DNA from: Tamarix chinensis
Lineage: Eukaryota; Streptophyta; Magnoliopsida; Caryophyllales; Tamaricaceae
DNA: 64,000 nt
NCBI GenBank assembly: GCA_030549775.1
Contig: CM060177.1
Coordinates: 29,974,014 to 30,038,013, forward strand
Direction of reading: 5' to 3'
Shown here: piece after piece, positions 1 to 12,459 of the stretch
Position numbering within the stretch: position 1 is the stretch's first letter
Layout: each line of letters opens with the position of its first letter
Program-made: the position numbers and the translations under genes
Notes under the pieces: model-generated
The model's input: only the letters and a program-made list of their open reading frames with translations
Told to the model about the DNA's origin: nothing
Databases searched by the model: none

Positions 1-521
1 AATAAAAGAAAAAGAAAAGAAGAAGAAGGAAAAGAAAGAAAAAGAAACGAAAAGGAAGAAAGAAAAGGAAAAAGGGAAGAAGAAAAATAGGAGGGTTGGG
101 TTAAATAAATTAATTAAAATATTTGGGATATTTAAAAATAATAATATTTTAATAAAATAATATTAAAATTCCTTGTTAGGCTAAATTAGGATTTTTAAAA
201 TATTTTCCATAAATTCCATTTCAATTAGCAAATCACTCTAATTTTCTTCAATTAAATTATTTATAAAATTAACATTAATTTGAAACTATTTTCTCTTCTT
301 AATTTAAATAAAATAATTTATTTAAATAATTTCCCAAATTAAAATCTTTAATTAATTAAAATACCCAAATTTCCTCTAATTAAAATATTTATAAAATTTC
401 TTATTAATTTGCCCTAATAAATTTCCTTTTATTTTAGTAAAAATAATTTATTAAATTAAATTTTCCAATAAAACCTTATTTAAATATAATCTTTTAAATT
501 AGAAATTTTTGGGGTATTTCA
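1..521 (-). mobile_element. Family X LTR-like unit, copy 1 (5' end only, runs off the window)
   Basis: Read on the minus strand this begins TGAAATACCCC at 521 and proceeds through an AT-rich block rich in AAATTAATTAAATAAATTATTT-like words into a CT-rich tract (seen as AG-rich at 1-90). The same order opens the complete copy at 10275 and the copy at 50420. The unit is cut by the window edge. Its 5' terminus lies inside minus-strand integrase sequence of GyA, just after a region equivalent to the SPYR motif, so it is an insertion. The 5 bases beside it (522-526) would be one half of its target duplication; the other half is outside the window. Confidence 0.8.
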
Positions 522-864
522 CCTATAGAGTGGCATTCATAAAAGTGCCTTCAATGATGTCTTATATGCCAACAAAGCATCATTTAGCCTAGCTAACCTA
601 TCCTTTCTCAAAAGAGTGGTAACCTTTTCCATTATCCTCTTAATCTCCCTATTACAAAATCTCAACCTAGCCACATTTGTGAGAGTGGTAAGTTGTGACA
701 ATCTTGTGATGGACTCTATATTTGTTTAGAAGTCAGTAGAATAATTTATTACATAATCGAGCGCCACCATCACTAATGATTACCCTAGGATTCCCGAATC
801 TAGTGAATTTGTACTTCTGAATAAATTGGGTGACCACCCTAGTATCATTATTTGGTAGGGATAC
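522..864 (-). pseudogene. GyA Ty3/gypsy integrase, C-terminal part of the catalytic core (interrupted)
   Basis: Minus-strand translation with stops and frameshifts follows the plant Ty3/gypsy integrase core: an LPTNND segment, FTRFGNPRVIISDGG carrying the second catalytic Asp, a VEI segment in the position of the catalytic Glu, then a degenerate DALWAYRT-like segment. The upstream half of the same core is at 7252 onward, so copy 2 of family X was inserted between residues equivalent to WVEA and LPTND. The right flank of copy 1 cuts it again at 521. It is a dead remnant. Confidence 0.8.
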
Positions 865-2821
865 TGTGCAATACCCTAAATTTATCTAACTCTATGTCTC
901 GAGTGATAAGTTTCCGTAACCCTTAAAATTTGTTCGAACACCTTACCTATACCAAAGGTAAACGATTTTCATCATTATTGATTTTCTTAAATTATTTTAA
1001 CCAAAAATAAATTCCTATGCCTAATATTTTCATATATTTGGGTTCCTAGATTTACTCCTCACCTTTCTGAAATTTTTAAAGTGTTTTTTAGTGTTATTTG
1101 ATTTTTTTTTCATTTTTAGCCATTTATTGAATATTTTACCTTACCCAAATCATTTTTAATACTTGTTGACTTTATTGGACTATAGGACTTTGACATTTAG
1201 ACCCACTTGCACCCCATGATAAAATCATGTATTATCCTTGCTTTCTCAACCAAAAATATATTCATAATCACCTCAATCACCTTCCATGAAATCTCTTACA
1301 CTCTTTCATATATGACAATCACTCCCATAACTTCTCTTGCATGCAAGCAACCCCTTCCATCTAAATTCTCCCTCTCTTTCTCTTATCTTTGTTGGCAACC
1401 ATAAGGAGGTGTATGCTCCTCTAGTTGGTCATTTTACAATGAAAAAAATTCCTATCTTCTATTTTTCTCTCTCCTTTCCTCTTTATTGTGTTTGTTCTTG
1501 GGTTTTTACCTTGTATCCAAGGCTCTCTATTCCTTTTCTCATCATTTTATTTCGTATTCATACCTCTAAAATCTTAAGTTTAACTCTGTGGTGCTTGTTT
1601 TAAGCAAATGAGAGGTAAGGTTGTATATTGGTGAAATTTTCTCAAGCTTGTTCATGGCTCCATTTTCAAGCTTAAGGGTTATTCTTCTCCCTTTTATTTT
1701 TCCCTACTATTATAATCCTTACTATAACTCTTTAATATAATTCTTGTATTATTATTATTAAGTGATCAAAATGTGGAAAGAGGTGTTTAGGAGTAATTTT
1801 GCTTAGAGACCAAAACAACTTTTATAAAGGATACATGTCTCTAGTTTAGGGTTTAATTATTACAATGTGTTAATTTTATAAAGTTCTATGTTATTATGTT
1901 TTATGCTATAAATCATTGTTAGACTTTGCTTTTATTCACGCATGTATGTTAAATGGTAAAATTCATGATTTGATGAGTTTTATGAGGTTATGCAAAATCT
2001 CTGTATTTTACGCCTTGCTAGGTTTTTTTCATGAAGCCTCAAGTATGATTTTGTATTATATTATGTTGTTAAGTCCATGGATGAGTATATCTAATTATGT
2101 TTAAGTATTTAAATAGGTTTAGTATGTTTAGGTTAAATGAATTGTGATTTCGGCCATAAAATCATATAGGATCTTGTGGACTATTTAAATTGAAGCTAAT
2201 TATATTTTTTAAGTTTCTAAATATGTAAGGATGATTATATAACAATTCCAAATTTCTGGCCTTAAAATTTTCATTTTAAAGAGTTAGTTGTGGAAATTAA
2301 AACACAAAATATAAGAGGGTTACACTGTATCCAACATAGAAGAGGCATTCTCTATGCCTAGTCTAATGTAGGTGCAAGGCAAAAGTAACCCTATACCTAG
2401 GCACTAAATGTAGGAAACACTTATTCTATCAAAATACAAGATACAAAAAAGAGGAAAAAAATTATGTATAATGAAAATTGAAGAATAAGAGTCCATTGAT
2501 AGATAGAGATATCCAAATAACCATACCCTTTACTAGTTCAATTATACACTTACTAAAGGCAAGTACATTAAAAGTAGAAATGAAAAATATTACAAAATAA
2601 GGTAGATCTACTTGTGGGAATGAGCACCACCCATAAAAATTATGTTGGGTACATTATGTACAAAGTAAGGTAACAATATAATCACAATCAAGTTACATAG
2701 AAATCAAAAATCATATAGAAGTGTAAGCGAGCATAATGACATAATATATGTTAGCATTGATTCTAGAAGCCCATCATTAGTTACAATCATAATTTACATT
2801 CTTAATACATTGAGTTCAATG

Positions 2822-3282
2822 ACCCCACTATTTTTAAACTAGTGGAATGATCTGATTCACCTCTCAAGAAAAAGCACACTTAAGCCATTATTATCATCCA
2901 GTGGAACAGACCCTACACCCATCAGAGAAATATGCTCCTGACCGCCATTCATAAATTAGTGGAATGATCTAAAGAATCTTTTAGGGTAAAATGCTCCTAA
3001 GCCACTATTATCATCTGGCAGAAAGGACAAAAAACCTCGGTCCTGACTCATATAATATTTCACTTTAAGTTATTAATATCTCATTTAGTATTTATTATCT
3101 AAATATTATAGTATAATTTCTGTTGAGCATGAGAATCCCACTATTATTAAACTAGTGGAATGGTATGGAGAACCTGTGAGTGAAAAATACACTTGAGCCA
3201 CCATTATCATCTGATGGAATGGACACACAACACCTTGGCCCCATCTCATGTAATATTTCTCGTTAAGTAATTAGTATCTTAC
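2822..3282 (-). repeat. Family X hairpin array in copy 3 (two units)
   Basis: There are two units of about 198 bp on the minus strand. Each starts with a header of the form TACTAATnACTTAA...GGGGCCAAGG (near 3281 and 3083). The header is followed by short inverted repeats in which TCCACTAG-like and CTAGTGGA-like arms flank TATTA-rich loops. The layout matches the arrays in copies 2, 4, 5 and 6. Confidence 0.7.
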
Positions 3283-5215
3283 TCATGGTGGTACATCTCA
3301 AGATGCTCATACATAAGAATATGTAGAAAATAAATACACATAATGCATCTTTACATACTCATTTGAAATATATAAAGCACAACCATGAGAAAACCAATAC
3401 ATTTTCCAAGGAAAAAGGCCACATCCCTCCTTCAAAATCCTAATTTTCATAAATTAACCATAGCTCCTCCTTTGGTACTCATTTTATCACCAAATTCAAT
3501 GCTCGTGCTTAAAATATTATTATTAAAAATGTACCCTAAAATCATGATCTGACTTCCACATCTTATTCATGCAATAATAGCCTAACTTTAGTGTTACTAT
3601 TTACCTCTCTCCACAAAAGCCTAATTTCACAAATAATCCATAACTTTTTCCATGAGATTCACATAACCACCAAATATAATATCTATATCTAAAATGCCAA
3701 TATCAACAACATATCCAAAATTTAAGGTAAAAATCCATCATTTCACACCTATGAGAATAAACCTGCCTCTAGGGTTATTATTCCCACTTAAAGCCACTTT
3801 TCTCATTTATTGGATTTAGATCATTCATATTCACTCCAAACGTTTCAAATGATATAATTAAACTATTTTGAACCAATTTACATTAAAATACCTAATATTT
3901 TATTTTTAACCCATATTGACAAAATTGCCCCTAAGACAGCTTAAATACCTATTTTTTCACAAAAATATTATGAGTCTGAATATGAATCATTTTTCCACCT
4001 CTAATACATAAAAATGCATAGCCACAATTTTATATATATATAACTCATGCTTTCACAACTTTCTCAGTTTCTCTTTCAACATACAACACCACATATCATA
4101 TAACACCATTATCATAATAATATTTTTCATAAAAAAATTTCAATCATAATATCACAAACAAAAATACACATATTGCACATAAAAGCCATAATTATGACAT
4201 GTGTCCTTACCAAAGCATCTTTGGTCTCTAAAAACGTAAGACCTATGACTCCTCCTCCAATACAACTTGAATATTACCTAGAAGTTAAAATACACAAGAT
4301 TATACTTATAAAAATCAAATATAAAAATGAAGGCAAGGGTCAGACTAGTTGTAGAAGAATTTGTTTGAGCAAAAAAGGGGCAACAACATTAAGTTTCATA
4401 TCTAAACAAGAGGCAATGATAAGGATTGACTCATCTTAGAGGGGGAGAATAAAAAGAAAGGCCAAAGATAATGAGGGTAAATGAAAGAAGGTGGTGTAGT
4501 AGGGGGAGACAACAGTACGAGGTAGCATTATTAAGGAGGGGGGAAATGGAAAAGGTGGCATAACAAGGCGGAGGTAATGGTACAGGTTAGCATTATTGAG
4601 GAGGGGGAGAAAAAAATAAGGTGAGATGCACGATGGTTTAAGGGATCTATATGGTACCATGGTCAATAATCGAAAGAACGAACCCAAGGAGGTTGGTGGC
4701 TGGTAATAAGGCCGGTGATGGTCAACAATGGAGGAAGAAGTGAAGATGGTGGTTCAAATGGGATAGTGCAACACAACTTGAGGTTGGTAGGGGCCTAGAT
4801 CAAGGTAGTGCTCTAGGGAATATATGTGCATAAAAAGGGGTGTAGGGTATGAAAGGAGATGCTGTATGAATGGGCTTAGAGTGAGGCACACATGGGTTGC
4901 TTATGCGAGGTGTGCATGATTGTGCTATGTACGCCAGGGCTAAGAGTGCCTCAACTAAACTAAGTTGAGAAAAAAGAAGAGAGAGAAGAAAGGGGTATGG
5001 ATTTGGGGTGGTGATGGTTGGGTGATAACGAGATGGGGATGAGGTAGTGATGGTTGGGGAGAATGTGGTGGTGCTTGGTAACTGGTTGTGGTGAATGGCA
5101 TGGTGTTGGGAGATGACTAATAGAATAGAAAAAGGAGGAAAGGGAGAAGGGGTGTGGTTGGCTTGTCGATGGGGCAAAAAGGAGGGGAAAGAGGGTATAG
5201 AAAGAGAAGAGGGGA

Positions 5216-5223
5216 TATTTATA
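5216..5223 (-). promoter_or_regulatory. TATA box of family X copy 3
   Basis: The minus strand reads TCC-TATAAATA-TCCCC, the same context as the TATA elements of copies 4 and 5, between the CT-rich leader and the donor block. A promoter role is inferred from position and sequence. Confidence 0.5.
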
Positions 5224-6526
5224 GGATAAAATGAGGTGAGGGTGCTGAACAGTAAGGGTTTGTCATGGCTGGGTGGTGTGGGTTTGGTGTTGTAGGGGGT
5301 GCAGGCTGTGTAAGTTGTGCAAGCTGGGTGCAAGGGCAGTGTAGGTGCAAGTTGTATGAGGGGTGGCTAGTGTAGCATGCATAGCTAGGAAGAGAAAGGG
5401 GGAAATGCATGACCCAAAGAGGAAAGGAGGAAGAGATTGGCCATGCTAGTCAGGGGAGAAAGAGAATAAAACAAGAGGGAAAAGAAATAAATTTAGGGTG
5501 AGGATTAGGATTAGGTCTTAATTTAAGATTAAAAAATTAGGCTAAAAACTAATTTATTCAGCGTTCGGGTACCTAATTAGGAAAAATAAACCGAGAAAAA
5601 CTTACCAGTTTAGGGTGGGTTAAATAATAGGAAAAAAGAAAAAAAATATGATAAATTTATTTAAGAATTTATCTAAGTTCATAGATCGAGGGTTAAAAAA
5701 ATAATTAAGCTAAGGGTTAGGTTTCAAATAAAAGGATAAACGTTTGAAAATAAGAGTTACAAACTTTCAAGATATTATAGGTTAAGTGTAAATTTGATGA
5801 ATTTTGGAAGCTTGTAGAGTTTTGTGGATTAATTATGTATTTCGGCCCTATTGGTAAAATTATCTCTAAGTTTTTTTTTTTGGAAAATGGGTATTTCAAT
5901 GAATTCCTTGGGGTCATTACATTAAATTTGATATATAAGAAGTTAGGGTTTGAATGAGTATCACCTAAGTTAAAAAGATAGTAAGGTTGAAGGTGTTTAG
6001 TTGAATTAGGGGCATTTTGGTATTTTGATATGAAATTTAAAATTCAAAGGTCTCATAAGAATTTTTGGGTCATAACAATGTTAAGTGTGATATGTGAAAC
6101 ATTAAGGACGAATAGGAGTCGCATGAGTACAATATTATAAGAACATGTTTGAAATTAGGAATAGTAACCAATGAGGTAGTATCAATATTCTATGTGTGAA
6201 TTATTGGATTTAGGATATAATTTTTGGATATGACATTACTCATAACATATTTGGATAGGATGTTAAATTTGGTGAATTGGAGGACCCTATAGAAAGGGTT
6301 ATGTTGTAATTGCGACATAGGATTTTATGGTATATTTCCTTTTAAAATGTTCCATTTTGTGTTTAATATATGTTTTTATGGCATACCCTTACTTTATGTG
6401 ATCATACATGTCCAATGCGTTGTAATCATGATGCACTTCAAGTGTTTTAATATTATCAATTGTTAAAATAAATTTGGTAACATTTTATTCCATTTATAAC
6501 CAAGATAAGCAATAATCCATGTGGTA

Positions 6527-6726
6527 AAATACTAATTTTTTAAGTGGAAGAACACATGAGTCAATACCAAGTTGTACTTCTCAATTCCACTGAAAGATAA
6601 TAATGGATAGGTGTGCTATACCCTAGAAGTCATATTAATCTATTCCATTAGATGATAATAGTAGCTTGAAATATTCTAACTTGGAAGTTATATTAGTCCA
6701 TTCCACCGAATGAGAATAGTGGGGTC
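6527..6726 (+). repeat. Family X hairpin array in copy 2 (one unit)
   Basis: The header AATACTAATTTTTTAAGTGG is followed by AACACATGAGTC. Then come three degenerate TTCCACT...ATAATAATGGA-type elements, the last one intact as CCACCGAATGAGAATAGTGG. Between them are TAGG...CCCTA elements. This is one unit of the array seen duplicated in the other copies. Confidence 0.7.
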
Positions 6727-7251
6727 CCAAAACTCAATGTGAATAAGCAAGTAAAATACATAGTTACCTAAAAAGGAAACCATAATTTGGGCTCCCTCTT
6801 GGATCATCTTGTATCATGAATGATTTGCATGTAAAGTTTGTATCTAATTGTAAGTTATTATGTGATGTTCTTGCCCTTACTATGGATGCATATTTTTATA
6901 TTACTCAATAAGTAGCATATTGACTATCCTTATTATAAGTGTTGTTCATTCCCATAAGCAAATACCCCATTGTTTGTAGGCATATATTGATTCAATGCTT
7001 TCGCTATACTTGCATGTAGTAAGTTATTTATGGGTTAGTTTAAGTGTAGAGTTATCGAGATATCACTCTCTCTAAACTTTAAGTCGTATGGTTTCTATTA
7101 TATTTTTTCTCTACTCTTTATTTTGTAATATTATATAGTTGTGGGATCAATTGCCTCCCACCTGGGTGTTTTAGGTATGTGTTACCTTTTTCCCTTGCAT
7201 TGAGCATAGATTGAATATAGGGTGGAACACCTAATATTTTATTATTAATAC

Positions 7252-7960
7252 TTCTACATAAGGGAAAAAATTCAATGGTAAATTTTGGGATATAATTGTT
7301 TCCAAATGAGGATGGGAAGGGTCTCGTAAAGTTAATGCCCCATACATAAAAAAAAAGGTATATTCCATAATACCACTTTAAGGCATATCACTTTATTGAG
7401 AAATATTCCCAGACCTATAAAATTGATCACTTCCTTAGAATCCTTAAATATTGTGTGCCAATAGAAGCCACTCTCAAGAACTTTCATAGTAATGCTAATT
7501 TCTCCAAAGTGATCTCTATAGGGTGCATGGTGACATGTTGCAAGTATCAACTTAGCTTCATCCTTACTTATGCACCATCTTACAAATTTATCTGCATAAT
7601 TCCTGTAGAGGAAGAGCTCATCCTAGTAATAGTATTTAGCTTCCTGAAATAACCTTTTTAATTGTTATTCAAACAACCCTAAGGGGAACACTCTTTAAGA
7701 AATATAGTTTGCTACATCGGCATACTAAGGTGGTTGACCTTACTAAATTTTGATTAACATCTAGTTTGTACTATCAGGGTGCCTTTTCAATTCAAATAAA
7801 TGGTCCATGACTTGATTATCCTTGCCTTTTTGATCCTTTATCTTGACATCAATATATTGCAATAATAAAATCTATCTCGACAATCTAGGTTTTGCATCAT
7901 TATTAGCAAGCATATACCTAATAGCTCCTTTCTTTGGGACACATTGGATAGGTCTTAACT
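7252..7960 (-). pseudogene. GyA Ty3/gypsy RNase H and N-terminal integrase remnant
   Basis: Read right to left, the minus strand gives an RNase H tail (a YMLANNDAKPRLSR-like segment and DHLFEL near 7800-7925). Next is the integrase zinc-binding region (ATCHHAPYRDHFGEI with the following FYW segment), then DVWGINF-like and FPSSFGNNYI, entering the core where copy 2 interrupts it. The Cys pair of the HHCC motif is not recognisable. Several stops and frameshifts are present. Little reverse transcriptase sequence is visible to the right, so that domain appears largely deleted. Confidence 0.75.
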
Positions 7961-10269
7961 AACAATTTTCTTAGATAGGGTAGATAAAAACTACATATAG
8001 CCACTTTATGATCTCCCTTTTCACTACCTCCCTCATGGATATGTTCAGTTACCTTTGTTACAAAATGGATGAACTTGATGGATCTTCTCAAAGGATGTTT
8101 TGCATGCATATACTCGGGTTGATCCCATAAATTTCTACCATTATCCGGCCTATGGATCTCTTATGTTGTTAAAGAAGTGTCACCAATTGTTCCTATCTCT
8201 ATATAGATAGGGTAGATAAGATTATAACATATAATGTATCTTCATCACCAAAATAAGCATACTTTAGAGATGATGCTAAAGGTTTTTGTTCCAATTTAGG
8301 AGGGTCATCCTCAGATGACCTAATGGGATTGATTTCTTTGTTACTTTGAGAAGCACCTAGGTCCTAGAATGGATTATCCATATGCAACCTTCTATGTTAC
8401 CTTCAACCTAAAAGTTATAAGCTAATGTAAAGTAGTTGCTAGTCAAATAAAATTAGTCAAAGAGCCTAGCTTCTTTAGTTGGTACACCTATGTCAAATTC
8501 ATTAAAGTTAACCAAATATATTTTATCAATCATATGATATTCATCTTAATACTCCTCAAGGAATTTCAATGAATTGAACACATTGAATGTTAAATATTCT
8601 TCATTTGCTCTCATTGTAAGTTCACCTTTCTAAACATCTATTAATGCCTTACCTACGATCAAGTATAACCTACTGAGTTGTCAACTACATGATCCAGTAT
8701 AATGAAATCCATAGAGAATATGAATCAGTCCACTTACACCATGACATCCTCAATTATTCCCTCAAGGTGGACATTTGACTGATCAGCTGGATATATTATG
8801 ATAGTGGTAGGCATTGCCTCTCTAATTCCTAGTTTCTTAAAGATAGACAATGGCATAAGATTTATACTACCTCCCAAATTTTATATGGCCTTATTGCTAT
8901 ATTTTTCACCAATTGATCAAGGGATGGAGAAACTCCTAGGGTCTTGTAGCTTCTAAGGTAACCTCTACTAAGGAATTGAGTCATACCTTTATGTCATTGC
9001 AACCATCTTATATTATTCAATCTTCTTTTCCTATTATAAATGTATTCCAAAATTTTTGCACAAATGGGCATTTGATAAAGATCTTCAACCAAAGGCATGT
9101 TGATGTGTAGCTACTTGAGGATCTCCAGGAACTTATCAAATTGTTTAAATTGTTAATTCTTAAGTATTTAGAGGAATTTTGGAGCATACATGTAATTTAT
9201 TGGAACAATAGTAGAAGAAGGATTGGATGAATTTTTTGGTTTATTTAGTTTTGGGTTCCTATCATTAAGACTTGCAATAGGTCATATTTTAGGAGGTGAA
9301 GTTTCATGGTTTGCAAGCTTGGTAGATGGTTATTTAGTTCTTCTTGCATGGGAGGGTGTCTTATTTATTCATTTAGTATATGTTAAATAGGTGTTTCAAC
9401 CTCTTTTATAGATCCGAGGGTAATGGCCTTGCATTATCCTTCCCTTCCCCCCTTGAGTTTTCTGTATCACTAGGTAATGCACCTTAAGGTATGCTACTCA
9501 AGATTGTATCTAACTAATGCCTTTGGGTTTTGAGGGTTATGAGTGAGTTTGTATGTCCTTGATTTGCTGCATTTTTCTTATCCATATAATCTTTAAGAAT
9601 GGTCACTAGTATACTAGAACTACTTGCTTATTATTGTTGGGGGTTGTTCTGAGGCTAGTGAGGCTTACAGTACCTCTGTAATTGGTACAAGTTGATAGGG
9701 TTCTTGGCATTTTCCTAGTTTCACTAATATATTTTGGGATATTGTAGCCAATTGGGGTTAAAATTATTCCCATACTACCATATTCCTTTAATTGGGTTCC
9801 ATACACAGATCGCATATAATGGGTTGGCAAGGAATTATTCAAATACATGTCCCTCTCCACAATATATGCAAGAGATTGGTGTTTATTGTGTTTTAATATA
9901 TTATTCCTTTGGCTAAGTAACTAACGAGTTAGCCATATATAATAGCTCAACTCTAAAAGCTATAAGAACATCTACTTCAAGCACTCACTTGGCCTTTACC
10001 CCATGAATACTTTTAGCACTGCCCCATTACTAACTATTACAATTGATTGTCTCAATGATGTCATATGCTTGTTCAAACATCTTAATGATTATGCCTCATT
10101 TTTAAAGAATCCATTAGGTTCCTAGTCTATGGATTAAGACCCTGGTGGAACATCTCCATTTGAAGCCATCTAGGTATCCCATGATTAGGATAATTGTGCA
10201 AAAGCTCCTTAAACCAATTGCACGCATCATGCAAGATTTCATTGTCTTCCTACATGAATAAGGTGATGT
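7961..10269 (-). pseudogene. GyA Ty3/gypsy protease and C-terminal Gag remnant
   Basis: Minus-strand fragments from right to left: a Gag segment resembling the LRKCPHHGLP region (NWFKELLHNYPNHGIP-like, about 10160-10250), an Asn/Tyr-rich segment near 9606-9860 in the place of the Gag linker before the FSWRN motif, and a protease-like stretch near 8600-8880 (PLSIFKKLGI and GIIEDVMV with FIFSMDFIIL). All are broken by stops. 7961-8260 has a 63-residue reading frame I cannot place confidently; a deletion that removed reverse transcriptase probably lies here. Confidence 0.65.
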
Positions 10270-10274
10270 TATAC
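10270..10274. repeat. Target-site duplication TATAC, left side of family X copy 4
   Basis: TATAC directly abuts TGAAATGCCCC and is repeated exactly at 15117-15121, next to GGGGTGTTACA. Removing the unit and one TATAC restores a continuous minus-strand Gag frame of GyA. Confidence 0.9.
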
Positions 10275-11331
10275 TGAAATGCCCCGAAAAATTATAATCT
10301 TAAATATTATATTTAAATGAGATTTTATCATAAAGATTAATTAAATAAATTATTTTGATTAAAATAAAAGGAAATTAATTAGGGAAAATCAAGAATAAAT
10401 TTATAAGTATGTTAATTAAGAGAAATTGGGTATTTTAGCTAATTAAGGATTTTTATTTTAGAAATTAACTAAATAAATTATTTTATTTAAAATAATGAGG
10501 AGAAAATAGTTTCAAATTAATGTTAATTTTATAAATAAATTAATGGAAGAAAATTAGGGTGTTTTGCTAATTAAAATGGAATTTATGGAAAATCTTTTTA
10601 AAATCCTAATTTAGCCTAAAAAGGGATTTAAATATTATTTTATTTAAATATTATTATTTTTAAATATTCTAAATATTCAGATTAATTTAATTGACCCTAA
10701 CTTAATTATTTTTTCCCTTTCCTTTTTCCTTTTTATCTTTCTTTCTTCCTTTTTCCTTTTTCTTTTTCTTTCTTTTTCTTCTTTTTCTTTTTCCTCTTCT
10801 TTTTCCCCGGTTGGGCTGCCCTCTCCCGCAGCCCAATCTTTTTCCCCTTCTTTCTTTCCCTCGGCCCAGCCCGCGCCGCGCGTCCTCCTTCCGCCCCGTG
10901 CCGCGCTGCGTTTTGGCTCGGTTTCCATCTAAACGTGTCGTTCAAATTAATGAATCCTTCGACCAGCGCCCGACCGGCCCGGTTCTTCCTTTTTCTTTTC
11001 TTTCCCGGCCAACCCGACCGCCTCCCTCTCTTCTTCCTTCTTCCTCCTTCGTCCTCCGTCGATGCTGCTGCACATTTCGACCTCATTAATGGCTTCTCCG
11101 GCTACGGTGAATAATACCGGCCGTTTCTTGTCTCATTGTCTTCCTCTTAACTCCAGAAATAACTTCATATAATTATTTGATGTTAACTCTCGGCCGTTTC
11201 TCCTCCCCAACCTCTCGAAATTTCGAGCAAACCAAACGATGGCCCGACAGTTTTCTGCCACCGGCCACCCAAATTATTGCATTTAAAACTTCCATGTCGA
11301 CCTCCAGCTCCTCGTTATCCATTCCAACATC

Positions 11332-11339
11332 TATAAATA
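11332..11339 (+). promoter_or_regulatory. TATA box of family X copy 4
   Basis: CTATAAATAGCC lies between two GC-rich segments about 1.06 kb from the left end. Copies 3 and 5 have TATAAATA in the equivalent place, so this is the likely core promoter of the unit. Confidence 0.55.
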
Positions 11340-12056
11340 GCCTTGTTATAGGAGTTTTTAGAGTTTTTCTTTCCCGAAACCCTAAGCCCGAGCTGCCGAT
11401 CACCGAGACTTTAGACGTCGTTTCCTCCGCCGATAGCCAACCTAAGCGCCACCTCCGCATGCCAAATTCTTTCCTGCAATGTCCTCTAGCTAACTAAACT
11501 ATTTTCATCTCTCGATTCTTCTTGTACGAGCCTAAATAATCATGCAAAGTTAGATGCTTGTTTCGCCGGCATTTTGACCCCGAAGCCTTAAACCGCCTTC
11601 CACCGCCGTGCGCCGCCACCTTTGGCTGCACCACCACCATCATTTTGTCCCTCTCCTCCTGGGTAACAATAAACACCTCTTATATCACCTCAATTCTCCC
11701 TATCTTTTTCCCAACACCCATCTTTCCCCTTTGTTCTTCTATTTTTCCGGCCACCGCCGCCGCCGCCGTGAACCACCGCCGGTGACACCTATCCCCACCA
11801 GCTTAAGGTTGAACCCTAGACCCTCTTAACCATTTTCCATATTATTATAAGCCTTGATTTAATTTATTTCAATTATTTGCATATAATTACCATTATTACT
11901 ATTCTTAATATTTATATTCTTAATATGTTTTATTATTATTTGATGAGAAATTTTATTATGAATTGTACTTGCAGGGTGGAGAGTGGTAATAAAACAATAT
12001 TATTGTTAGTTTCGAATTTTAAGTTATTAATTGAATTATTATGGGATTATTATCAT

Positions 12057-12058
12057 TC

Positions 12059-12108
<50 letters not shown>

Positions 12109-12349
12109 ATTATTAGAATAATTATTATTATCGTTTTATTATTTATTCTGGAAAATCTTAGGCCCTAATTTTGTATTAACATTTGCACTTATTTATTTTA
12201 GTATTATTATTTCTACTGTTATTATAACCATTAATAATAATATTATTATCTTTATTATTTTAATATTATTATATATGTTATTAATTTTATTATTAATATT
12301 AAATAAATGGTAAGTCATTATCTATTTGAAAACTTATATTTTATTGTTA

Positions 12350-12384
<35 letters not shown>

Positions 12385-12391
12385 GTTATTC

Positions 12392-12446
<55 letters not shown>

Positions 12447-12459
12447 TGTTATTATTATT
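12057..12459 (+). repeat. TTA/ATT microsatellite blocks in copy 4
   Basis: There are two long runs of TTA triplets (about 12057-12108 and 12340-12459) separated by ATT-rich DNA. They produce spurious poly-Ile/poly-Leu reading frames. Copy 5 has a comparable triplet block between its TATA box and donor. Confidence 0.9.

Larger units (their letters stand above)
2298..5726 (-). mobile_element. Family X LTR-like unit, copy 3, nested inside copy 2 in inverted orientation
   Basis: On the minus strand the modules run in family order from right to left: a CT/proline-type leader (about 4800-5500), TATAAATA at 5216-5223, the donor block with TTAGAGACCA and GGTAAGG at about 4205-4236, a hairpin array (2822-3282), the pre-acceptor hairpin GTACATTATGTAC (2649-2661), a GGTGGTGCTCATTCCCAC block, and a degenerate TTTTG-TGTTTTAA 3' end near 2298. 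The 5' end is taken as TGAAACC at 5726. Both ends are approximate and no convincing target duplication was found. Short Pro/Ser/Thr-rich reading frames in the leader look like composition artefacts. Confidence 0.65.
865..7246 (+). mobile_element. Family X LTR-like unit, copy 2, carrying a nested inverted copy
   Basis: It starts TGTGCAATACCC, a degenerate TGTAATACCCC terminus, and ends near TAATATTTTATTATT. GATAC (860-864) on the left and AATAC (7247-7251) on the right make a 4/5 target duplication in GyA integrase. Without the inverted insert (about 2298-5726) it is about 3 kb, like copy 6. It carries a CT-rich leader (about 1330-1560), a degenerate donor block (TTAGAGACCA then ATAAAGG near 1802-1830), a hairpin array (6527-6726), a pre-acceptor hairpin (6906-6922) and a TTTGTAG acceptor-like site at 6973-6979. 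No coding capacity is seen. The end coordinates may be off by a few bases. Confidence 0.7.

Noticed and set aside
4800..5410. Minus-strand 177-codon Pro/Ser/Thr-rich frame as a gene
   Set aside because: It lies in the C/T-rich leader of family X copy 3 around its TATA box; composition explains it.
7918..8109. 63-codon minus-strand frame as an independent gene
   Set aside because: It lies in the GyA pol remnant between RNase H and protease pieces; more likely degraded element sequence.
10677..11829. Lys/Glu/Arg-rich and Pro/Ala-rich frames in copy 4
   Set aside because: They are read from purine/pyrimidine-biased tracts and change frame freely; no recognisable protein.
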